Origin: Desulfomonile tiedjei | Lineage (GTDB): Bacteria; Desulfobacterota; Desulfomonilia; Desulfomonilales; Desulfomonilaceae | Reading direction: 5' to 3' | DNA: 64,000 nucleotides | Assembly (NCBI GenBank): GCA_016212925.1 | Contig: JACRDF010000047.1 | Location: 62,001-126,000 of the forward strand | In this document: positions 52,643 to 58,954 of the stretch, piece after piece | How the letters are laid out: each line of letters starts with the position of its first letter | Position numbering within the stretch: position 1 is the stretch's first letter | The notes under the pieces: generated by a model | Told to the model about the DNA's origin: nothing | Seen by the model: only the letters and a program-made list of their open reading frames with translations | The model's database searches: none | Position numbers and translations under genes: made by a program

Positions 52643-53632
52643 CTACTTATGAATTCCTATTTCCTCAAGAATTCCCACGAACCTCCCTGGAAAGGGATCT
52701 ATTCGTTCAAGCGTCCTGAGGTCATAGGTCGAAGCGAAGCGTTGCATGTCGCCCTGGAGTTTTCGCAAGAACTCCAGATTTTCCAAGCGATAGGTAGTTT
52801 GGAGTTCCTTCGTGGCTTTAGTGAGTTCCCAATCTATTAAGGCAGCCTGAGCCATATACCTGCCTAAACCGGATCTAAAGGAGTAGCGAAGCCAAGCCAG
52901 CCCATCAAAGATATCCGCTCCGCAAAGAAAATAAAGAACGCTCCTGAGAGGATCAAGGCTACCAAAGACATGTATTGGCATTTCCGACCCTTGGCCAATC
53001 AACAGCATGCGTAAACCAAGAATGGTCGTACACCTTTCCACAAGCGAAGCCCCCAACTCTTGTTCGACAGCCCCAAGGACGCTGAACTTCACAATAGCAG
53101 AAATGTGCTGCCGCACCGCTTCAAGATTTATCACTTCTCCAGAAGTCTCGGGTTTGAGCAAGAAGTCAACGGCATAATTGTTGTTGGCTTCGAGCAGCCC
53201 GTTTGCCCTAGTAATCTGTTCAGTCAAAGACTTATACTCGTTATCGTCATAAGTGACTACAACGAGGTCCGATCTGGGTTTCAGTTCACTCAACACTTTC
53301 GAATAATGTTCAGGGTCCCATGCAGTGGTTTTCAGAGTACTGTGGTATGCTTCCCCGTCTGCCTCATACAATTCTTTCTTTTCGTACCCACCGCTGTCTA
53401 TGAAAAGCAGATCGGAAGCGTATATATCTCTCCTTCGGACAATGGCGCGATAACAGAGATCATAAGCACTAATCAAAGAACATTCCGTGATCTCATCGCT
53501 CACTTTCCCAAAGATGTCGGCTAAGTCACTGTCAGTGAACCCCTTGCTGCTAAAGGATGGAACCAAGATAGGAGTTTCGATGCCGTATGGCATGATCTTG
53601 CGATTTCGGCAAATGTCAGTGATTGAGACCAT
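52643..53632 (-). CDS. cap10: TGT-like protein of type IV CBASS
   Basis: 329 residues related to tRNA-guanine transglycosylase. DSGGYE at 79-84 parallels DSGGFQ (general base Asp), and the region GSLDPLRSVLYFLCGADIFDG (223-244) parallels the nucleophile-bearing DMFDC segment with Asp240/Asp243. The CxCxxC...H zinc site of true TGT is absent after residue 250, so tRNA binding of the normal kind is doubtful. Overlaps the queC-like gene by 17 bp and precedes the CD-NTase by 10 bp. Confidence 0.8.
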   Translation of the reverse strand: MVSITDICRNRKIMPYGIETPILVPSFSSKGFTDSDLADIFGKVSDEITECSLISAYDLCYRAIVRRRDIYASDLLFIDSGGYEKKELYEADGEAYHSTLKTTAWDPEHYSKVLSELKPRSDLVVVTYDDNEYKSLTEQITRANGLLEANNNYAVDFLLKPETSGEVINLEAVRQHISAIVKFSVLGAVEQELGASLVERCTTILGLRMLLIGQGSEMPIHVFGSLDPLRSVLYFLCGADIFDGLAWLRYSFRSGLGRYMAQAALIDWELTKATKELQTTYRLENLEFLRKLQGDMQRFASTYDLRTLERIDPFPGRFVGILEEIGIHK

Positions 53633-54173
53633 TGGCTAACCTATCCTTACATGACGGACAGACACCGCACGGATGTTTCGGGCCAATCTCGCAACTAAAA
53701 GTCATTTCAAGCGGAATCTTTTCGGCGTGGCAAAAGGACAATATCTCCGTTTTTGTGAGGTCTACAAACGGAGCCTGCAATTGCAGCACCCCCTGAAAAT
53801 AGCCATCCAATAGAGATTGAAGGTGCTGAATAAAGACTCTTGAGCAATCAAAGTAAGGCGTTCCCGTGTGAATGCCTAGTCCTATTGAGGTGTACTGATG
53901 TCCGTGAGCTGCGGCGGCTGCGAGCACAAGAAGGGCATTTCGACACGCAAATTCATACTCAACCCTTCGTACGGGTACCGGCAAATTCTGAAGCCCTACC
54001 TCGATCCCATAGTATGCCGCAACAGCCTTGACTGCTCTTTGCTCTGCCGCCGCTGTAGGCTGACCGTAATCGTAGTGAAGTCCTCGAACTGCGTAATCTC
54101 TGAGCAGGAAATAATGGAGAAGAGCAGTCGAATCTATCCCTCCTCCCATCAGAATCAGGATATTTCTTGCCAT
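53616..54173 (-). CDS. cap9: QueC-like protein of type IV CBASS
   Basis: 185 residues, shorter than housekeeping QueC (about 220-230). The PP-loop reads GGGIDST (10-16) instead of SGGxDST but keeps the core, and the C-terminal zinc cluster FSCEIGPKHPCGVCPSCKDR is complete. QueC makes 7-cyano-7-deazaguanine from the 7-carboxy precursor with ATP and ammonia, via an adenylated intermediate; CBASS and Qat QueC-like proteins are thought to use such activation on protein targets. No queD, queE or folE gene is nearby, so it must draw on the cell's own preQ0 pathway. Confidence 0.85.
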   Translation of the reverse strand: MARNILILMGGGIDSTALLHYFLLRDYAVRGLHYDYGQPTAAAEQRAVKAVAAYYGIEVGLQNLPVPVRRVEYEFACRNALLVLAAAAAHGHQYTSIGLGIHTGTPYFDCSRVFIQHLQSLLDGYFQGVLQLQAPFVDLTKTEILSFCHAEKIPLEMTFSCEIGPKHPCGVCPSCKDRLANGLNH

Positions 54174-54241
54174 AGTCTCTTCTCCCCGTTTAGCGAGGAT
54201 TGGTTCTCAAGCTGCGTCTACCTCCTACAATGCGATCCGTT

Positions 54242-54748
54242 TCATCCGCACAGTAGTTTCTTGAGGCTCGTGACCGCTCCCAGCAGCCCAAGTATCCCAA
54301 AAGACAAAAAGATCCATCTGAAGCAATCTGAATAGCTGAAATGCTTCTCCCAAACGGATTTTCCACCCTTGGTCTCTTTTCTTTTGATCTGGGTTTCGTG
54401 CTCTTCTCGGTTAAATATCTTTGCTATATGAGGTACATTTTCCGAATCGGCATATTCAGTTTGATTTTCGAAGAATTTCAGGGCCGCTTCCGCACCGCGA
54501 ACAAGCTCTTTATTTCTTTTGTCCAGCTTCCAGAATACAAAAGAGATCAGAGGCAGAAAAATGCCTACTAAGAAACCTAACCATGGCGATTGATAGTCTT
54601 TGTGAAATGTCGTGACAAGTGCTGTTGACAATAGAGCAGAAATCACAATATAGAAATTGAAAGTCGTCAATCGCTGTGCGGCGTGGACCTGGAAATAGTT
54701 CCATGCCTGATTACGCAGAAACTCTTCCCCTGGACCGTCTTCACACAT
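54242..54748 (-). CDS. Three-TM membrane protein at the head of the CBASS operon
   Basis: 168 residues; three predicted membrane segments at about 28-48 (FNFYIVISALLSTALVTTF), 55-75 (WLGFLVGIFLPLISFVFW) and 144-164 (WIFLSFGILGLLGAVTSL), with a charged cytoplasmic loop between 2 and 3. The opening NQAWNYFQVHAAQRLTTFNF is distinctive but I cannot name its family. GGAGGAA precedes the ATG. Same strand, 68 bp before the QueC-like gene; a second effector, a regulator of the SLATT protein or an unrelated passenger are all possible. Confidence 0.7.
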   Translation of the reverse strand: MCEDGPGEEFLRNQAWNYFQVHAAQRLTTFNFYIVISALLSTALVTTFHKDYQSPWLGFLVGIFLPLISFVFWKLDKRNKELVRGAEAALKFFENQTEYADSENVPHIAKIFNREEHETQIKRKETKGGKSVWEKHFSYSDCFRWIFLSFGILGLLGAVTSLKKLLCG

Positions 54749-54817
54749 CTCAGCCTTCCTCCAATGAAAGGGCTCTCGCCAAAGAGCGGGACTAATTGGG
54801 TAAAGTTATTCCGGCGT

Positions 54818-55111
54818 GGATCTGATGTCTTCCCCCCTAAACTTGCCTAAGTTGTTGATCAGACTAAAATACCTTATGGACACTTGTTTACTGCAACGAG
54901 TGGGAGGAGTCAAGGAAAAGCTCTGGCAGCGAGTAAAGAAAGAGATCGTTCACCGCAGAGAGGTAGGGTTCGCAGTTAGGAAGAAGATCATTCACCGCAG
55001 AGTGCGCTGAGTTCGCAGAGAAGATGCCCAGAGAAGATGCTCGTTGCGTCCCGCGCGGAACGCGGGACCGTGCCCCTACCAGTCCGCGCTCTCCGCGACC
55101 TCTGCGGTGAA
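54818..55111. repeat. ~290-bp direct repeat A, ending in a TTCACCGCAGAG inverted repeat
   Basis: The unique left part (GATCAGACTAAAATACCTTA, 54852-54871) recurs at 56070 with few changes; the right part is the TTCACCGCAGAG...CTCTGCGGTGAA family (inner copy 54991-55111, with a partial tandem start at 54949). The core contains a GTCCCGCGCGGAACGCGGGAC hairpin. Together with repeat B it brackets the enoyl-CoA hydratase gene. No gene in 54749-55123. Confidence 0.85.
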
Positions 55112-55123
55112 CTTCTTTGTATT

Positions 55124-55915
55124 TTATTTTCCTTTGAACACTGGAGGCCTTTTCTCAAAAAAGGCCCTTGGACCTTCCTTTGCATCCTCGGATTGAAAAA
55201 CAGGATCTGCCAAGAATTGCTCCAACCGCATTCCCTCGGAAAGGGGAAGATCCATCCCCCTGTAAACGGCCTCTTTGGCAGCCTTTACGGCAAGGGGGGC
55301 ATTCCGGCAGATCCGTTCAGCCAGTTTCGTGGCTTCGGGGAGCAATTGATCAGGAGCCACAACCCTGTTGACAAGCCCGATCCGATAAGCCTCCTGAGCA
55401 TCGATCCTTTCTCCGGCGAGGATCATCTCCAGGCTCTTGCCTAGAGGGACAAGCCTGGGAAGCCTTTGGGTCCCACCGGCCACCGGTATGATCCCACGGC
55501 TAACTTCGGTGAATCCAAAGGTAGCAGTTTCGGAAGCTATTCTGATGTCACAGGCCAGGGCGATTTCCAGGCCACCTGCCAAACAATACCCATTGATCGC
55601 GGCTATGATGGGCTTCCATATCTCAAGGTTGCGCGTGATCCCTCCCAGCCCCGGTTCCGTTTCGGCCTTTGCCTTCCGCTGGTCCGCAGTTGTGCTGCTA
55701 TAGTACTTGGCCAAGCCCCTGATGTCTGCTCCTGCGCAAAAAGCCTTGCCACCGGCCCCAGTGATAATGGCTACCCAGAGTTCGGGATCGTCGCGAAAAT
55801 CGATCCAGGCCTTGTTCAGTGAAGCCAAAGTCTCCGCATCGAGAGCGTTCATGGCCAGCGGTCGATTGATTGTAAGGATCGCTATTCTCTCCGTTGTCTC
55901 AAACTTGACTGGCAT
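55124..55915 (-). CDS. Enoyl-CoA hydratase
   Basis: 263 residues from the ATG at 55915; 55927 is an alternative start but abuts its AAGG. Crotonase fold with FCAGADIRGL, NGYCLAGGLEIALACDIRIA, and both catalytic glutamates in the usual places (FTEVSRGIIPVAGGTQRLPR contains the first, with the second expected in the GGTQ-following helix). Ends KGPRAF-type motif GPRAFFEKRPPVFKGK, standard for short-chain hydratases. Isolated between two direct repeats, so probably moved as a unit. Confidence 0.92.
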   Translation of the reverse strand: MPVKFETTERIAILTINRPLAMNALDAETLASLNKAWIDFRDDPELWVAIITGAGGKAFCAGADIRGLAKYYSSTTADQRKAKAETEPGLGGITRNLEIWKPIIAAINGYCLAGGLEIALACDIRIASETATFGFTEVSRGIIPVAGGTQRLPRLVPLGKSLEMILAGERIDAQEAYRIGLVNRVVAPDQLLPEATKLAERICRNAPLAVKAAKEAVYRGMDLPLSEGMRLEQFLADPVFQSEDAKEGPRAFFEKRPPVFKGK

Positions 55916-56034
55916 GGTAGTTGGCATCCTTTCCGGTCGGCCTTCACACATTCCACAAGAAAGGCGTCAAGTCCCGTCTTGGCTCATGTGAGAGTCTCGT
56001 GATCGCCGACGATAGCCTAACATAAACCAAGCAT

Positions 56035-56302
56035 AGACCTGACGTCTTCCTCGCAGCAAAACCGCCTAAGTGGTTGATCAGACTAAAATACCTTATGGAC
56101 ACTTGATTACTGTAATGGGTGGGAGGAGTCAAGAAAAAGCTCTGGCAGCGAGCGAAGAAAGAAGAGATCATTCACCGCAGAGTGCGCTGAGTTCGCAGAG
56201 AAGATGGCCAGAGAAGATGCCCGATTCGCACGGCGTGCGCAACGGACACTCCGCCTTCTCCGCGCCTGCCCCGGACCGCGATCCGGGGACCTCTGCGGTG
56301 AA
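56035..56302. repeat. ~270-bp direct repeat B, ending in a TTCACCGCAGAG inverted repeat
   Basis: Second copy of 54818-55111 in the same orientation; it lacks the 42-bp tandem end present in A. The inverted-repeat part is 56171-56302, with a different core hairpin (CCCCGGACCGCGATCCGGGG) from repeat A. The 55916-56538 interval has no gene outside the repeat. Confidence 0.85.
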
Positions 56303-56538
56303 CTGATTTTTCGAGTTTCTTGGCAGGCGGCCATCCTCCACCCGTGACTGAGTGCCTGCGAAGACGATCAAGGCAGCAGGTTCATGTAGCTTCATCCTTC
56401 CCATTGTCTCGGTAATGCCAAGCCCTTTTCGGGTGAGGACTAATCCGGAAGAAATCGTTGACGGGACGGTCTGGGGTCAGGTACGCTCAAAAAGATGATA
56501 GAAGGGATTTTTCAGTAACGTGACGAAAGGAGATCACT

Positions 56539-56904
56539 ATGCGTTGCGATCTGCACCACACTCACCTGTTTGCCTCAGATCTCGATGAGAGCATTAAATT
56601 CTATCGCGATATGTTCGGTGCCGAAGTGGTTTTCGACACCGAGGTTGCAGGTGCACGGAACATCATGCTGCGCATTGGAACCGGTCACCTCAACTTTTAC
56701 GATCAGCCGCCTAAGGATTCGGGCCGCGGTGCTGTTCACCATCTCGGCATCCGTACCGATAACCTCAAAGAACTTGTCGCCCATATGGAGGCCAAGGGAT
56801 TCCATTTCCGAAAGCCCATAACAGATCTCGGAGCGCTGAAGTACGTCATGGCTGAGGGACCCGATAGAGTATTGTTTGAGTTGTTTGAGACCCAGGCACT
56901 GTAG
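56539..56904 (+). CDS. VOC-fold (glyoxalase/epimerase-like) protein
   Basis: 121 residues, AAAGGAG upstream. Two beta-alpha-beta-beta-beta halves of the vicinal-oxygen-chelate fold; metal-ligand positions LHHTHLFASDLDESIKFYRD, a mid HLNFYDQ, GAVHHLGIRT and a final LFELFE glutamate. It could be a methylmalonyl-CoA-epimerase-like or glyoxalase-like enzyme; substrate not assignable. Short and complete. Stands alone. Confidence 0.88.
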   Translation: MRCDLHHTHLFASDLDESIKFYRDMFGAEVVFDTEVAGARNIMLRIGTGHLNFYDQPPKDSGRGAVHHLGIRTDNLKELVAHMEAKGFHFRKPITDLGALKYVMAEGPDRVLFELFETQAL

Positions 56905-56927
56905 CTGTATGGCAAAGAAAAAGATCA

Positions 56928-57007
56928 CTCACCGCAGAGAGCGCCGAGTTCGCAGAGTAAGGGCACGGCATGCCGTGCCCCTACAACTCCGCGATCTCTG
57001 CGGTGAA
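56928..57007. repeat. TTCACCGC...GCGGTGAA repeat with GGGCACGGC core
   Basis: Shortest family member (80 bp): ends TCACCGCAGAGAGCGC and CTCTGCGGTGAA, with the perfect palindrome GGGCACGGCATGCCGTGCCC (56961-56980) as its core. The remainder of 56905-57220 has no gene on the minus strand; a plus-strand open frame there is antisense to the small gene at 57221. Confidence 0.85.
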
Positions 57008-57220
57008 GCTCTTGTGCATTTCTTGAACCAGCGCCCACCCGAAACGTGCGCAGGAGCGAGGTCTAGAAGCATCCTCGGAATTACTGTCGGAATCGAATCG
57101 CACTGCGCAAAACAAGCGGGCAGTAGCATGCCGGTCGATCGGACGGTGCTTCCAGGACGCGGTCCGTTCATTCTCCGCCTGCAAACCGGCAAAACGCGGC
57201 TGTTCAATTTCCCTTGCCGA

Positions 57221-57454
57221 TCATTTAGAATCGACCGGCCTATCTATGCCGGCATCGGCCTTGCTCCCAAGCGCGTCGAATGCCTTGGCTGCCTCAGCAT
57301 CGATTGCTTTGAATCGGGCATCCTCCTGTTTCTGCTGAGCTTGTCGGATCCTCCATTCCTTTTCCAGCTCCAATCGAGAGGAACTGTCGCTGGCGTGAAC
57401 ATAGACCGGTGTCAGCAGGGCCAGGATTACACCGAGGGCAATAATCTTTTTCAT
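57221..57454 (-). CDS. Small exported protein next to metal efflux genes
   Basis: 77 residues from the ATG at 57454, AAGGAGG upstream. Signal peptide (KKIIALGVILALLTPVYVHA), then a short charged helix rich in Lys, Glu, Arg, Gln and Ala (EKEWRIRQAQQKQEDARFKA). No family recognised. Last gene of the metal-resistance group. Confidence 0.65.
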   Translation of the reverse strand: MKKIIALGVILALLTPVYVHASDSSSRLELEKEWRIRQAQQKQEDARFKAIDAEAAKAFDALGSKADAGIDRPVDSK

Positions 57455-57621
57455 CGTCTTCCTCCTTTTCTGGGAGATCATCGTTGTTCTCGTTGCATGC
57501 GACTTGGAACTCGACACATTGGGTGCCTTCAGAGGCATCATGAAATCCCGTCGCGCCAAATCACGAATGCACGTAGACTGTATAAAAAGGTGTTGAAACC
57601 ACCACGGAACAGGAATGGTTC

Positions 57622-58020
57622 TCAAATCCGGAGGATGATCGTACAGAGAAATTTAACGGGGTGATCGAGTTTCACGTGTGAGTACATGGGTGAAACAACT
57701 AGGCTCGAAGAAGCGGTAAGCGAAGCTGCCGTTCCCGGTAAAGCAAGGACCCGGCTCAAATTCCCACCCAATAAATCCTGCTTAACATCAGAGCTATTCA
57801 AGGAAGCTAGCCGCTGTGGGCACGGCCCGCAATGAGAATCCGCTCCACTTACCTGCACTGCCGAGAAGCAGGACGGATGAGGATTCGCGGCTGAAGACCC
57901 ATTGTCGTGATGATTCGTGTCACAGCAGCAACACGGTGGCATTACCAAAGCAATGAGAGCTATAGGAAGACCCACGCATATAACGATTTGCCGAAGTCTT
58001 TCAGGAGCCATCATCCACAT
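57622..58020 (-). CDS. Cysteine/histidine-rich membrane-anchored small protein
   Basis: 132 residues. One hydrophobic segment (IVICVGLPIALIALVM) directly followed by PPCCCCDTNHHDN, then further CGPCP. The Cys/His clusters on the outer face of a single anchor suggest a metal- or copper-binding accessory to the efflux pump. No family recognised. Start at 58020 (GGAG 11 bases upstream) is uncertain; Met codons at 58014 and 58011 are possible. Confidence 0.6.
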   Translation of the reverse strand: MWMMAPERLRQIVICVGLPIALIALVMPPCCCCDTNHHDNGSSAANPHPSCFSAVQVSGADSHCGPCPQRLASLNSSDVKQDLLGGNLSRVLALPGTAASLTASSSLVVSPMYSHVKLDHPVKFLCTIILRI

Positions 58021-58194
58021 TGTCGTTGCGTCTCCACTTCACTAGGGTCTTCTCATACATTGGAACCCGCGGTGTTTATGTCAAGTGCAGTACGGTAATT
58101 GTTCAGTTCTTCATCCAGTTCCCTGATTTTAGGACTTTGAGACTTGCCCCGCGTCCAAATCCTGCAAACCACAGGGCAGATTCACCCAAACAGC

Positions 58195-58953
58195 CTAACG
58201 TCCGTGATGCCCACCGCCATGATGTCCGGGCGCTCCGACAAAAGGTTCAGGCTCTTGAATTCGTTGCTGAGCCGGACGCTTCCTTGTCCTTTCTACAGAG
58301 CGATCTTTCGATGGGGTGGCTTCCGGACTTGCTTCCGGGGCAGGGGTTGTGTTTTCGCCAAGGGTTGAAGCCCCGCCGGCGCCGGGCTGCACTCCGCCTT
58401 CCGCATCCTTCTTGGCCGCGCGGGCTACTTCATGAAGCTGCACGATCCACTTGCCGTCATATTCAGTAGCAAATTTTCCTGCTTCCGCTTTGTCGCCGAA
58501 CGGTATCAGCTCATAACCCATGAGCCCTTTCACCTCACTGCCGAGCACGAGAAAGGCAGTGGGAAGCTCTATCATCTTCTTGGTCGCGAAATCCGTCACG
58601 TACTGTCGAGCAATATCTGAAACATCGATGTTGTATTTTTGTGGAACAGAGTTGTACACGAACAGACATCGCGCCCCGTCGAATCCCACGACATGCCCGT
58701 CTTTGAAGACCGCGGCGGCAACGCCGTGGAACCCGACCACACGACCATCCTTGAAGTTAACAGCGACACCTTGCTGGTCCTTGCCGCCAACCTGCATCCC
58801 GCAAACCGGACACTTTTGCGAGATATCCACTTTGGAGCCATCAGGCAGTTGCAGAAATTCTTCAGCCTGGGATCTCAGAGGAGACATCGCGACTACCGCA
58901 GCCATCAATATAACGGCCATCCATAATAGAGCACCCCTGTGCCTTGCAGACAT
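58195..58953 (-). CDS. NosL-like copper-binding protein with His-rich tail
   Basis: 252 residues from the ATG at 58953 (AAGGAGAG upstream). Signal-type N-terminus (ALLWMAVILMAAVVAMS), NosL motif KCPVCGMQVGG (Cys48, Cys51, Met53: Cu(I) site), NosL domain to about residue 150, a proline/alanine linker, and a C-terminal tail GHHGGGHHGR. A 15-residue motif is duplicated in tandem (NFKDGRVVGFHG / VFKDGHVVGFDG). Likely a periplasmic copper chaperone for the pump; its start lies one base after the cusA stop. Confidence 0.88.
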   Translation of the reverse strand: MSARHRGALLWMAVILMAAVVAMSPLRSQAEEFLQLPDGSKVDISQKCPVCGMQVGGKDQQGVAVNFKDGRVVGFHGVAAAVFKDGHVVGFDGARCLFVYNSVPQKYNIDVSDIARQYVTDFATKKMIELPTAFLVLGSEVKGLMGYELIPFGDKAEAGKFATEYDGKWIVQLHEVARAAKKDAEGGVQPGAGGASTLGENTTPAPEASPEATPSKDRSVERTRKRPAQQRIQEPEPFVGAPGHHGGGHHGR

Positions 58954-58954
58954 T

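Noticed and set aside
52643-54173. QueC-like plus TGT-like genes as a Dpd 7-deazaguanine DNA-modification system
   Set aside because: No DpdB-K-like genes, and the operon contains a CD-NTase and SLATT effector, which point to type IV CBASS.
54242-54748. Calling the three-TM protein a second SLATT effector
   Set aside because: It has a third C-terminal membrane segment and a different N-terminal pattern; only a neutral description is supported.
54949-55111. CRISPR-like repetition near 54.95-55.11 kb
   Set aside because: Only two partial repeats, no regular spacing and no cas genes; explained by the TTCACCGCAGAG inverted-repeat family.
56876-57664. Long plus-strand open frame (262 codons) over 56876-57664
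   Set aside because: It runs through a dispersed repeat and antisense to a small minus-strand gene with signal peptide and AAGGAGG; composition is not protein-like.
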